Assembly (NCBI GenBank): GCA_023229135.1
Contig: JALNZT010000003.1
Location: 1-64,000 of the forward strand
Source of the DNA: Bacteroidales bacterium
GTDB taxonomy: Bacteria; Bacteroidota; Bacteroidia; Bacteroidales; F082
DNA length: 64,000 nt
Direction: 5' to 3'
Shown here piece after piece: positions 43,108-53,027 of this stretch (position 1 is its first letter; each line of letters opens with the position of its first letter). Both the position numbers and the translations under genes were made by a program. The notes under the pieces are model-generated. The model was given only the letters and a program-made list of their open reading frames with translations. It was not told where the DNA came from and did not search any database.

Positions 43108-44691
43108 ATGAATAAGTCTATCTGCCTTTATTTTCAAGTTCATCAGCCTTTCAGGCTCAGAACTTATCGTTTTTTCGACATTGGAAAAAACCACCATTAT
43201 TTTGATGAATATTTCAACAGAATGATTTTGCGAAGGGTTGCCGAGAAGAGCTACTTGCCCATGAATGCTTTACTTCTGAAGACCATCGAAGAACAGGGTT
43301 CAGCCTTTAAAGTCAGCTTTTCATTTTCGGGCATTGTGCTGGAACAGCTTGAAATGTATGCACCCGAAGTGCTCGAAAGTTTCCGCACACTGATTGCTAC
43401 CGGACAGGTGGAGGTGCTGGCCGAAACATACGCCCACTCGCTGAGTTCGCTGCGTAATACCAACGAATTTGAAAGGCAGGTGGAAGCACATAGTGCTAAA
43501 GTAGAACAGCTTTTTGGCATAAAACCAACCAGCTTTCGCAATACCGAGCTGATTTATTCTGATGATATTGGAGCGCGTGTGGCCAAGATGGGATTTCCTG
43601 TGATGCTCACAGAAGGCGCAAAGCATATTCTGGGATGGAAAAGCCCTAACTATTTGTATACCAATGCTATAAATCCGAAACTCAAGGTTTTGCTTCGCAA
43701 TTTCAGATTGAGCGATGATATCACCTTCCGTTTCTCGCAGCAAAGCTGGCCTGAATGGCCCATTACTGCCGAGAAATTTGTAGGCTGGATAAACAAAATG
43801 CCGGAAAAAGAAGAGGTAGTAAACGTGTTTATGGACTATGAAACTTTTGGCGAGCATCAGCCAATCTCTACCGGGATCTTCGATTTCGTGAAAGCGCTGC
43901 CTGCTGCCGTTATACAAAACACAGCCTTCAAATTTAGCACACCGGCAGAAGTCGCAAAAAAACATCAGCCGGTGTCGGCTATCCATGTTCCAAACGCGAT
44001 TTCGTGGTCAGACGAAGAGCGCGACCTTTCGGCATGGACAGGAAACAACCTGCAAGATGACGCTCTCGAAAAGCTTTATAGCCTGGCTGAAAAAGTAAAT
44101 GCATCAGATGACGAACAGCTCAAACGCGACTGGAACTACTTGCAATCGTCAGACCACTTCTTTTATATGTGTACCAAATGGCTGTCGGATGGTGACTTAC
44201 ATAAATATTTTAACCACTATCCATCACCTTACGAAGCGTATATCAATTACATGAATGTGTTGTCCGACTTTATGATTCGGGTGGAAGATCGGCATGCTGA
44301 GTCGCAATCTGCTTTGAATGATTGGGTTGAAAGCACCGAAAAATTTGGTCATGAGATCGGCAAGATTGCTTCAGAGAAATTCAGAGATGCTGAAAAATCA
44401 GTGAAATCGAAGATCTCTGAAACCAAGTCGAAAGCTAAACCAGCCTTTGAGGATATAAAAAATATGTCAGATGCCAAAATAAAAAAGCTCATCAAAGAAC
44501 TTGATGCCGAACAACTGGTGATTGCTATGAAAGATGCCGGTGAGGAAATTCGCGATAAAGTTATTCCTAACCTCACGCAAAAAGCGCGTAAACAATACGA
44601 CAGCCTGCATGAAAAACTGACAGAAGTGAAACAAAAGGACATCCAGACGATGCGTAAAAAAGTAGAAGAAAAACTTAAAAACCTTTTCTAA
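43108..44691 (+). CDS. GH57 alpha-amylase with FliG-like C-terminal tail
   Basis: A 527-residue glycoside hydrolase of family 57, which cleaves or transfers alpha-1,4-glucans. The start is set at 43108 (MNKSICLYFQVHQPFRLR, which includes the conserved HQP). The catalytic nucleophile Glu lies in SFRNTELIYSDD and the acid Asp in VNVFMDYETFGEHQ. After the catalytic part (about residue 400) comes a helical, Lys/Glu-rich tail; residues about 452-510 (MSDAKIKKLIKELDAEQLVI then A-M-K-D-A-G-E-E-I-R) resemble a FliG middle/C-type repeat. No signal peptide, so it is cytoplasmic. Confidence 0.9.
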   Translation: MNKSICLYFQVHQPFRLRTYRFFDIGKNHHYFDEYFNRMILRRVAEKSYLPMNALLLKTIEEQGSAFKVSFSFSGIVLEQLEMYAPEVLESFRTLIATGQVEVLAETYAHSLSSLRNTNEFERQVEAHSAKVEQLFGIKPTSFRNTELIYSDDIGARVAKMGFPVMLTEGAKHILGWKSPNYLYTNAINPKLKVLLRNFRLSDDITFRFSQQSWPEWPITAEKFVGWINKMPEKEEVVNVFMDYETFGEHQPISTGIFDFVKALPAAVIQNTAFKFSTPAEVAKKHQPVSAIHVPNAISWSDEERDLSAWTGNNLQDDALEKLYSLAEKVNASDDEQLKRDWNYLQSSDHFFYMCTKWLSDGDLHKYFNHYPSPYEAYINYMNVLSDFMIRVEDRHAESQSALNDWVESTEKFGHEIGKIASEKFRDAEKSVKSKISETKSKAKPAFEDIKNMSDAKIKKLIKELDAEQLVIAMKDAGEEIRDKVIPNLTQKARKQYDSLHEKLTEVKQKDIQTMRKKVEEKLKNLF

Positions 44692-44850
44692 ACACACTGC
44701 TTTATCTCTTTTAAAATATTAATTTTCAACTAAATAAACCTATTCTTAAGTGAATTAAATACTTGAGTTACCTGCGAAATATAAATACGTGAAGCTTTCC
44801 TCTTCAAAAACAGGATTGCTTGCGTTAATATTTCCTAAAACAAGAAAACT

Positions 44851-47800
44851 ATGGAAATGAAAAAACCTGCTTATATCTTTGAAACGAGCTGGGAAGTATG
44901 CAATATGGTAGGAGGAATCTATACTGTGCTGTCCACCAAAGCCAGTCAGATGAAAGCGCTTTTTGGCGATCACTACATCACTATCGGACCTGATGTGTGG
45001 AAGGAAACCAGCGAAAACCCTTACTTTATTGAAGACAGCAAACTGTTTGCTACCTGGCGTGAGAAGCTGGCTGCCAGAGGCTTAAAAATAAGGATTGGCC
45101 GTTGGACCATAAAAAGTAAGCCTATCGCCATTCTTATTGATTTCACACCCTTATTTGTGAAAAAAGATGACATCTTCGCCGAGCTTTGGGAAACTTTCAA
45201 GCTTGATTCTATCCGCGGACCCTGGGACTATATTGAACCGGCCATGTTTGGCTATGCTGCCGGCCAAGTAATCGAAAGTTTTTACGAAACACACTTAGAT
45301 CCCGGCAAAGAAGTGGTGGCGCATTTTCACGAATGGATGACCGGTACAGGCGTTCTTTACCTTAAAAAGAGCTGCCCTGAAATTACTACTGCTTTCACCA
45401 CTCACGCTACCTATATGGGTCGAGCAATTGCCGGCAATGGCATGCCGCTATATAAAGACCTCAAGCAATATAACCCTGCGGTGATCGCCAATAAACTAAA
45501 TATTATTTCGCAGCAATCGCTGGAACAAACAGCAGCCCAACAAGCAGATGTATTTACCACTGTAAGCGAAATCACTGCTGCCGAATGCGAGCAGTTTTTA
45601 GGCCGTAAACCTGATGTAATCACCATTAATGGTATCGACAAAGCCTTTATCGCCGACCGCGATGCCCTGCATGAAAAGCGCGAGCTGGCGCGCAACAAAA
45701 TCATCAGCGTGGCCGAAAGTGTGGTGGGTGGCACGTTGCCGACCGACAGCCTTTTGCTGATCAACAGTGGCCGTTATGAGTTTAAAAATAAAGGTATTGA
45801 TGTATTTATCGATGCACTTGCTACACTCAATAACGACAAAAGTTTAACACGCGACATCATCGCCTTTATTGCCGTCCCTGCCAATATTTCGGGCGCCTCA
45901 AAAGAACTCAAAAACCGCTTGGCCAATCCTGAAATAGCCAAACATCCTACTGAGATTCCAACAACACATCACCTGTTCGACCACGAAAACGATTTGGTGC
46001 TGCAAAAGATGAAATCCGTAGGTCTCAACAATCAGCAATCCGACAAGGTGAAACTGATTTTCGTACCCTCCTACCTCAATGGATCAGATGGCATTTTTGA
46101 TATCAACTATTACGATTTTCTTACCGCTTTTGATTTGTCTGTTTTCCCTTCTTACTACGAACCCTGGGGCTACACACCACTCGAAAGCATTGCCTTTGCC
46201 ATCCCCACTATCACTACCGATTTGGCTGGCTTTGGCAAGTGGGCAAAGCAGCAAGAGGTGAAGGAAGATGCTATAACGGTAATTGAGCGCAACGAAGAAA
46301 ATTACAGTGAAGTAGTGAAAGCAATCGCTGACAGCATCTCGCTTTTCGTTAAAAAATCGCCTCAAAAATTAGATGCTTCCGGCACTGAATCGCTTGAGCT
46401 GGCGTCAAAACTTTTTTGGGACGACCTGATCTCAAATTATGAGCAAGCTTGGAATGTCGCCCTCAATAAACTTGAAGGACGTGCCGATCAGTTTGAGCTA
46501 AAACGCCACACAGAAACTTTGCGCAATTTTGACTTTCGCAAGCAAGATCAGCCCAACTGGAAAAAGGTATTGATACAACCAGTTTACACCAGCGAACTCG
46601 AAAAGCTCAACGAACTCACAAGAAATCTCTGGTGGTCATGGAATCACGAAGCGATTTCACTTTTTGAAGGGATTGATCCTCAAGCATGGGAGAAAGCAGA
46701 AAAGAATCCGATTCCGTTGATGGAAGGCTTATCTAAAGACCAGATGGAAGCCATGGAAAACGACAAAGCTTTCATGGAAAAGCTCAACCGGGTATATAAT
46801 TCGTTCAAAGCCTATATGGCCGAAAAACCAAAGAAAGAAGACCTAATCGCCTATTTCAGTATGGAATACGGCCTGCATAAAAGCCTTAAAATTTACTCGG
46901 GTGGTTTAGGGATTTTGGCCGGCGACTACCTCAAAGAAGCTTCTGATTCGGGCGCTGCTCTTACCGCCATGGGTCTGCTTTATCGCTATGGCTATTTTAC
47001 CCAGGGAATCTCACTTTTCGGAGATCAGCTGGCGCAATATATCCCACAGAAATTTACGCACCTTCCGCTGGATCCCGTTCGCAATGAGAAGGGCGACTGG
47101 GTAACCGTATCCATTGCCTTCCCGGGCAGAAACATTATTGCAAAAGCCTGGAAAGTAAATGTGGGACGTGTTCCGCTCTACCTGCTCGACACCGACATCG
47201 AAGAAAATCAGCCGGAAGATCGCAGCATCACCCATCAGCTGTATGGTGGTGATAGCGAAATGCGCTTCAAACAGGAAATGGTGCTGGGCGTAGGCGGCAT
47301 CCGATTGTTGCAGCAGCTTAATATCAAACCTGTTATCTATCACAGCAACGAAGGCCACTCTGCTTTTATTGGCCTGGAAAGGCTAAGGATATATATTGAA
47401 AAGCACAACCTCAGCTTTGATGTGGCCAAAGAACTGGTTCGTTCGTCGAGCTTATTTACCACACATACACCTGTGCCGGCGGGCCATGATTCCTTCGAGG
47501 AAAACCTACTCAGAACCTATATGCCACACTATGCCAATAGGTTAAATATTGGCTGGAACGATTTTATGAATCTTGGAAAATTCCACCACAACGATCCTAC
47601 TGAAAAATTCTCGATGAGCGTGCTGGCGGCCAACCTGAGTCAGGAAATCAATGGCGTAAGTAAGATTCACGGGCGCGTTTCCAGAGAGATGTTCCAGCCG
47701 CTTTATCCCGGCTATTTCGACAACGAGCTGCACATCGGCTATGTAACAAACGGGATACATTTCCCCACCTGGACTGATTCTGCCTGGCAGCAGCTCTATA

Positions 47801-49086
47801 GCAAGACTTTTGGCGCAGATTTTATCCACGACCAGTCTAACCCCAAACTGTGGAATCACATCCATGAAGTGCCGGATTCGGAAATCTGGAATATTCGTAA
47901 ACACTTGAAAGAAAAGCTGCTTCATTATGTAAAAGGCCGTGTAAAAAATGATATGACTTTGCGACAGGAAAGTCCTAAGCTCATTCTGAAGACCCTCGAA
48001 AACCTGAATAAAGATGCATTGATAATTGGCTTTGCACGTCGTTTTGCTACTTATAAACGTGCGCATCTGCTGTTCATGAACCTGGAAAGGCTGTCGCATA
48101 TCGTGAATAATCCCGAAAAGCCGGTGCTATTCCTATTTGCCGGCAAGGCGCATCCCAACGACAAAGCCGGACAGGACTTGATCAAACGCATCATGGAAAT
48201 AGCCCGTATCCCAGAGTTTATGGGTAAGGTACTCTTTATCGAAAACTACGATATGGAGCTTGGGAAAATCCTTACCAGCTCGGTGGATGTATGGCTCAAC
48301 ACGCCTACACGTCCGCTGGAAGCTTCAGGAACGAGCGGTGAAAAAGCGGTGATGAATGGCGTGCTTAACTTCTCTGTACTCGACGGCTGGTGGGCAGAAG
48401 GCTATAAACCCAATGCCGGATGGGCCATTGAAGAAGGCAGAACCTATCAAAATCAGAAGTATCAAGACGAATTGGATGCCGAAACCATCTACAGCCTGCT
48501 GGAAAATGATATTACTAACTTCTATTTTAATCGCGATAAAAATGAAATCCCAACGACCTGGGTAAGCTACATCAAAAATAATATCGCTGAGATTGCGCCG
48601 CATTTCACCATGAAACGCATGTTGGATGATTATTACGATCGCTTTTATAATAAGTTGATACGCCGTGCGAAAGAGCTGCGCGAAAACCGTTACGAGCTGG
48701 CTTTCAGCATCGATCAGTGGAAATCGAAAATCAGAAGCAATTGGGATCAGGTGGATGTAAAAACCATCAAAGTACCCGACCCCACTGTGCGTCCGCTTAA
48801 TTTTGGTGAAAATTTCGTTGCCGAAATCACTTTGGATCTCGGAGGGCTTGACGCAAACGATATAGCCATTGAGTTGCTCTTCGGAAGAAAGCTGCACGAT
48901 AAAATTGATGAGATTGTTTTCGTAGAAGCCATGGATTTGATTGAATCAGGTGAAGGCTGGGCGACATACAAAATCAATGTACCCGTCTATCGTGCAGGAG
49001 TTTACGATTATACTTTCAGAATTTATCCAACAAACAAACTGTTGCCACACCGCCAGGACTTACCACTGGTGAAATGGATTGGATAA
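44851..49086 (+). CDS. Fused glycogen synthase (GT3-like) and alpha-glucan phosphorylase (GT35)
   Basis: A 1411-residue two-enzyme protein. Residues 1-560 are a glycogen synthase of the eukaryote-like GYS/GT3 type (FETSWEVCNMVGGIYTVLSTKA; PSYYEPWGYTPLESIAFAIP with the acid pair). From about 575 (LNELTRNLWWSWNHEAISLF) it is an alpha-glucan phosphorylase of the short TIGR02094 type, with the PLP-binding Lys at K1165 in GTSGEKAVMNG and the glycine-rich HSNEGHSAF and IGFARRFATYKRA motifs. The same protein could build and phosphorolyse alpha-1,4 chains. The join is in frame without a stop. A strong terminator follows, closing the glycogen cluster. Confidence 0.93.
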   Translation: MEMKKPAYIFETSWEVCNMVGGIYTVLSTKASQMKALFGDHYITIGPDVWKETSENPYFIEDSKLFATWREKLAARGLKIRIGRWTIKSKPIAILIDFTPLFVKKDDIFAELWETFKLDSIRGPWDYIEPAMFGYAAGQVIESFYETHLDPGKEVVAHFHEWMTGTGVLYLKKSCPEITTAFTTHATYMGRAIAGNGMPLYKDLKQYNPAVIANKLNIISQQSLEQTAAQQADVFTTVSEITAAECEQFLGRKPDVITINGIDKAFIADRDALHEKRELARNKIISVAESVVGGTLPTDSLLLINSGRYEFKNKGIDVFIDALATLNNDKSLTRDIIAFIAVPANISGASKELKNRLANPEIAKHPTEIPTTHHLFDHENDLVLQKMKSVGLNNQQSDKVKLIFVPSYLNGSDGIFDINYYDFLTAFDLSVFPSYYEPWGYTPLESIAFAIPTITTDLAGFGKWAKQQEVKEDAITVIERNEENYSEVVKAIADSISLFVKKSPQKLDASGTESLELASKLFWDDLISNYEQAWNVALNKLEGRADQFELKRHTETLRNFDFRKQDQPNWKKVLIQPVYTSELEKLNELTRNLWWSWNHEAISLFEGIDPQAWEKAEKNPIPLMEGLSKDQMEAMENDKAFMEKLNRVYNSFKAYMAEKPKKEDLIAYFSMEYGLHKSLKIYSGGLGILAGDYLKEASDSGAALTAMGLLYRYGYFTQGISLFGDQLAQYIPQKFTHLPLDPVRNEKGDWVTVSIAFPGRNIIAKAWKVNVGRVPLYLLDTDIEENQPEDRSITHQLYGGDSEMRFKQEMVLGVGGIRLLQQLNIKPVIYHSNEGHSAFIGLERLRIYIEKHNLSFDVAKELVRSSSLFTTHTPVPAGHDSFEENLLRTYMPHYANRLNIGWNDFMNLGKFHHNDPTEKFSMSVLAANLSQEINGVSKIHGRVSREMFQPLYPGYFDNELHIGYVTNGIHFPTWTDSAWQQLYSKTFGADFIHDQSNPKLWNHIHEVPDSEIWNIRKHLKEKLLHYVKGRVKNDMTLRQESPKLILKTLENLNKDALIIGFARRFATYKRAHLLFMNLERLSHIVNNPEKPVLFLFAGKAHPNDKAGQDLIKRIMEIARIPEFMGKVLFIENYDMELGKILTSSVDVWLNTPTRPLEASGTSGEKAVMNGVLNFSVLDGWWAEGYKPNAGWAIEEGRTYQNQKYQDELDAETIYSLLENDITNFYFNRDKNEIPTTWVSYIKNNIAEIAPHFTMKRMLDDYYDRFYNKLIRRAKELRENRYELAFSIDQWKSKIRSNWDQVDVKTIKVPDPTVRPLNFGENFVAEITLDLGGLDANDIAIELLFGRKLHDKIDEIVFVEAMDLIESGEGWATYKINVPVYRAGVYDYTFRIYPTNKLLPHRQDLPLVKWIG

Positions 49087-49102
49087 AACGCCTTAATACC
49101 CT

Positions 49103-49142
49103 AAAAAAGCCCTGTGAAAATTTTTCAAAGGGCTTTTTTTTT
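49103..49142 (+). terminator. Rho-independent terminator after the glycogen cluster
   Basis: GCCCTGTGAAAA (49109-49120) pairs with TTTTCAAAGGGC (49122-49133) with a single mismatch, flanked by A-run and T-run. It lies about 20 bp after the fusion gene's stop. Confidence 0.88.
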
Positions 49143-49281
49143 ATTCGGTTGTTTGGTAATTATAAATAATTCTACATTTACACCATTATAAATGGCTTAT
49201 TTGGAATATCATAAAGACTATTCCTTGCTTTAAAAGTGTTCTTCTTGGCTATTTTTTTGATTGCCCTAACCTTCATAACGC

Positions 49282-50034
49282 ATGACGTCAACACAAAATA
49301 TCCAGCAAATTCGGGCCATTATTGTGGATGACGAACGCTATGGGAGAGAAAATCTGAAGCAAATTCTGGAAACCTACTGCCCCGAAGTCGAAATTCTCGG
49401 CCTGGCCGATTCCGTTGTCAAGGCACAGGAATTGGTAAGTATACTAAAACCTGATGTGGTCTTCCTCGATATCAATATGCCGGTTCTCGATGGCTTCGAC
49501 TTTCTTGAAGAATATGACGCTCGCTCTTTTAAAGTGGTAATCGTGACCGGACATGATAATTTCGGCATTCAGGCAGTAAAAGCTGGTTCTTTTGACTATA
49601 TCCTGAAACCCATCAGCATAAAAGAATTGAAGCAGACGGTGAAGAAACTTTTATCGGAACAACAAAAGTCCTTGCAAACTACAGTTGTTAAGGAAGCTGA
49701 CAAATTGATGATCCCCGCTACACATGGGTTCAACGTATTGGTGATTGATGAAATCATTCGGCTCGAAGCCGATGGATGTTATACCACCATAAGCATGAAA
49801 GATGGTAAAAGCACGGTTGTTTCGCGCACATTGAAAGATTTTGAAGACAGCTTGCCGAAGGAACAATTTTTCAGAACACACAAATCGCACCTGATCAACA
49901 TCAAGTACATCAAGGACTATTCAAACCTCAGCGGCAGTCATGTTACCATGACCGACGGAAGTAAAATTGAAATTTCACGCAGAAAGGCACCTGATTTTGT
50001 TCAAAAAATCAAATCATTTTTGAAGTCAGTTTAA
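49282..50034 (+). CDS. LytTR-type response regulator
   Basis: A 250-residue regulator. The receiver domain has the acidic pair in IIVDDERYGRENL and phosphoacceptor D63 (FLDINMPVLDGFDF), followed by the K in ILKPISIKEL. The C-terminal LytTR DNA-binding domain has the typical beginning IIRLEADGCYTTISMKDGK, then SRTLKDFEDSLP and FFRTHKSHLINIKYIKDYS. It precedes the propeller histidine kinase by 2 bp, and the two surely form a pair. The targets are unknown; the adjacent glycogen cluster is a reasonable candidate. Confidence 0.95.
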   Translation: MTSTQNIQQIRAIIVDDERYGRENLKQILETYCPEVEILGLADSVVKAQELVSILKPDVVFLDINMPVLDGFDFLEEYDARSFKVVIVTGHDNFGIQAVKAGSFDYILKPISIKELKQTVKKLLSEQQKSLQTTVVKEADKLMIPATHGFNVLVIDEIIRLEADGCYTTISMKDGKSTVVSRTLKDFEDSLPKEQFFRTHKSHLINIKYIKDYSNLSGSHVTMTDGSKIEISRRKAPDFVQKIKSFLKSV

Positions 50035-50036
50035 TC

Positions 50037-53027
50037 ATGTCTCTACGAACTTATTTGCTTTTGTTTTTCTGTTTGATGGCGTCAAAAATCTTTTCACAGA
50101 CGCCACCCTATATCCATTACACGTATTCCGATGGGCTTCCTTCGTCAATGGTTTATCAGATCGTTCAGGATCATGAAGGCCTCATCTGGTTTGCAACAAT
50201 AAATGGAATAAGCAAATTCGATGGCCAACATTTCACGAATTATAGCACCAATGATGGCTTAAACTCCAACTCGATCATCGCCCTGGCGGTTGGTAACAAA
50301 GGCGAACTTTATATAGGCAATTACGAAAGAGGAATCAATGTGCTAAAAAACAATAAGATAGAAAACTATATAAGTTATCCAAGAGGAGAACAGCAACCCA
50401 TAAGCTATATGCTTTATACCTCAACAGGGCCTGAGCAGCAAAAAATATATGCTTACAAAAGTAAATTCGAGATGTTTTCGGTTACAGAAACTTCGCTTTC
50501 GGATCCGGTGTATAAAAACATACCCCATACTCGTTTATTGCAAATCAAACTCGCTCAATTGCCCAATGGCGAAATCATAAGCTTAACTTTCAATGGTTTG
50601 TATAGTTTTAATGATGACTCGCTTAGCAAGATGAACATAGAAAAATTGCCCGATACACCATTTTATTGCCTGACTCCCAGCAATGACGGTAGTTTTTTTG
50701 TGGGCTCAAAAGGGATGATTTACCACATACACAATAAACGAGTCATTGCACAGATAAAAGTCGGTTCGACAGGCCAAGACGATGTGATGGATATGCTGAT
50801 TGACTCAAACAATAATCTTTGGTTTTCGGTGATGAGTAAAGGATTCTATTGCATTCCGAACGGAACCCATGAGATCATAGATATCGGCAATAAAATGGGG
50901 TTGGAACATACCCTTGTAAATAATTACCTCGAAGATCAGGAAGGGAATATCTGGATCAGCACATATGGAAAAGGCGTTTTTTGTTTGAACAACCTGTACC
51001 TGAGAAGCTTTAGTGAAAAGGACGGGCTGAGCAGCAACAGTGTCAATTCGATTTTGAAAGTAGATTCAAATACCTTATTGATAGGAACCTTTAATGGCTT
51101 GAATATACTCGAAAACAAAACGTTTGTCCCTATTAAAATAAAAAATTCCACATCGCTGACCGATTATATTTATGGTGTGGAGAAATATGGGAATGATGTT
51201 TATGTCTGTGGTTCACTCGGTCTTAAAGAAACAGCTCACAGCAACTACAATCAGTTGAAATTTCATTTCTTCAATTTTTCATCATTTTGTAAAACAAGCC
51301 GTGGAATTTTTCTACTGGGAGCCGGTATAAATTATTTGATCGTGAGCAACGAAATCTATACCAAGCAAACAGAGTTCACACTACTTTCACTGTTTGGGGA
51401 AAGTAGAAGTATAAACCATGTAAACAAAATAGTTGAAGATCCCGAAAAAAATATTTGGGTAGGTTCCGCATTTGGATTATGTAAGCTGACTTCTCCAAAA
51501 GCTGGAGACGGAATAACAGGCTGGGAAAAGACTTTCTTCAGCGATAATCCGGTTTTGGATGCAAAAATCAAAGCCATCCATATAGATAAAAAAGACAAAG
51601 TCTGGTTTGCTGGCGAAAAAGGAATCGCAAACTACGACCTACAGACTGATTCGATCCTCAGCTATACCTCCATCAATGGATACGACTTATCAGCTTCAAC
51701 TTCAATTGTTTCAGATGATAAAAACAGGATTTGGATTGGGAACATAAAAGGTCTTTTTATGCTCGACAGCAGTTCGGTCACGCTCCTAAACAGCCGAACA
51801 GGGCTTCCATCCGATGAAGTACTGTCGTTGCATTTTGATGCGGACAAGCATATGCTTTATGTAGGAACCAATGGTGGTATTTCTTTTCTTGATATCACGA
51901 AATTCGATCGTTATCATCCTACTGCACCCCAAGTCAAAATAATCAATCTAAAAGCTGGCGATTCGGTTTATACGAACTTCGATAAGCTGGTTTTCAAGCC
52001 AAATATGAATGACATCAGCATCAACTTCAGGGGGTTACATTTTTCTTCACCGGGCTCGGTTGTTTACCGGTATAAACTGAACAAGGAATGGATTGTCAAC
52101 AAACATGATTTCCTTAATTTTCTTTCACTTAAACCCGGAGACTATCAACTTCAAATTGAGGCAAAAGCACAAAATACAGGATGGGGAAAACCCGGCATTC
52201 TGACTTTTGAAGTGAAGTCACATATTGTAGAAACCATTTGGTTTAAATTAATGGTTCTGTTAGTGTTTTTTATCGGTTTGATTTCCATGCTATTGTGGCG
52301 CATGAATAGGAAAACAAAAAAGATACAGCGTGATCTTGAACTTACAGAGCAGATCAACGAGCTCAAACACCAGGCGCTCTCGGCCATGATGAATCCGCAT
52401 TTTATTTCTAACGCACTGAATTCAGTACAATACCTGGTGAACAGCAAAAAGTACGAGGAAGCCAATGAATATATTGCCATGATGGCCAGGTTGATGCGGA
52501 TGAACCTGAATACAGCCGGAAGTAGGTTTATTCTTTTATCTGATGAAATAGCGCGGCTCTTGTTGTATCTCGACCTGGAAAAATTAAGGTTTCAAGAAAG
52601 TTTTACTTACGAGCTGATCACGGGAACAGATGTTGATACTACTAACATCATGATCCCCAATATGATAATTCAGCCATTTACTGAAAATTCGTTGCGACAC
52701 GGATTGGCCAATTCGGGAGCGGAAGGCTTGCTCAATATTTCATTTCTTTTCGAAGATGTCCGGATTGAATCGGCTGTCTTCAGATGTTTGATTATTAAAA
52801 TCACGGATAACGGAATCGGGATTGAACAGGCAAAGCAGCAAAAACAGCATGATCATATCTCCAAAGGAATTCAAATTGTTGAAGAACGCCTCCGCTTGCT
52901 CAGCACAAAAATGAATCTTCCTGAACCCATTATGTTTGAAGACCTGAGCAATCGTAAGGGGGATTCCAGGGGTACTAAAGTCATTATTTGTCTGCCGCCG
53001 CCTTTGTATAAAATTAAAAATTCTTAA
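50037..53027 (+). CDS. Propeller-domain sensor histidine kinase (LytS-type output)
   Basis: A 996-residue membrane sensor. The signal peptide (MSLRTYLLLFFCLMASKIFSQ) precedes some 14 two-component-regulator propeller repeats in the periplasm (recurring DG-L-S-S-x-x-V, W-I-G-T/F-N-G-L blocks) and a Y_Y_Y-like domain (about 645-725). One membrane helix (about 735-757) and a His_kinase domain with MNPHFISNALNSVQYLV (phosphoacceptor H788) follow, with IQPFTENSLRHGL (N box) and DNGIGIEQAK. This is the sensor of the adjacent LytTR regulator. Similar sensors in Bacteroidota detect oligosaccharides, but the ligand here is not known. Confidence 0.93.
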   Translation: MSLRTYLLLFFCLMASKIFSQTPPYIHYTYSDGLPSSMVYQIVQDHEGLIWFATINGISKFDGQHFTNYSTNDGLNSNSIIALAVGNKGELYIGNYERGINVLKNNKIENYISYPRGEQQPISYMLYTSTGPEQQKIYAYKSKFEMFSVTETSLSDPVYKNIPHTRLLQIKLAQLPNGEIISLTFNGLYSFNDDSLSKMNIEKLPDTPFYCLTPSNDGSFFVGSKGMIYHIHNKRVIAQIKVGSTGQDDVMDMLIDSNNNLWFSVMSKGFYCIPNGTHEIIDIGNKMGLEHTLVNNYLEDQEGNIWISTYGKGVFCLNNLYLRSFSEKDGLSSNSVNSILKVDSNTLLIGTFNGLNILENKTFVPIKIKNSTSLTDYIYGVEKYGNDVYVCGSLGLKETAHSNYNQLKFHFFNFSSFCKTSRGIFLLGAGINYLIVSNEIYTKQTEFTLLSLFGESRSINHVNKIVEDPEKNIWVGSAFGLCKLTSPKAGDGITGWEKTFFSDNPVLDAKIKAIHIDKKDKVWFAGEKGIANYDLQTDSILSYTSINGYDLSASTSIVSDDKNRIWIGNIKGLFMLDSSSVTLLNSRTGLPSDEVLSLHFDADKHMLYVGTNGGISFLDITKFDRYHPTAPQVKIINLKAGDSVYTNFDKLVFKPNMNDISINFRGLHFSSPGSVVYRYKLNKEWIVNKHDFLNFLSLKPGDYQLQIEAKAQNTGWGKPGILTFEVKSHIVETIWFKLMVLLVFFIGLISMLLWRMNRKTKKIQRDLELTEQINELKHQALSAMMNPHFISNALNSVQYLVNSKKYEEANEYIAMMARLMRMNLNTAGSRFILLSDEIARLLLYLDLEKLRFQESFTYELITGTDVDTTNIMIPNMIIQPFTENSLRHGLANSGAEGLLNISFLFEDVRIESAVFRCLIIKITDNGIGIEQAKQQKQHDHISKGIQIVEERLRLLSTKMNLPEPIMFEDLSNRKGDSRGTKVIICLPPPLYKIKNS

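Noticed and set aside
43321..43986. A 221-codon minus-strand frame inside the GH57 amylase gene
   Set aside because: Antisense to catalytic motifs of GH57; a shadow.
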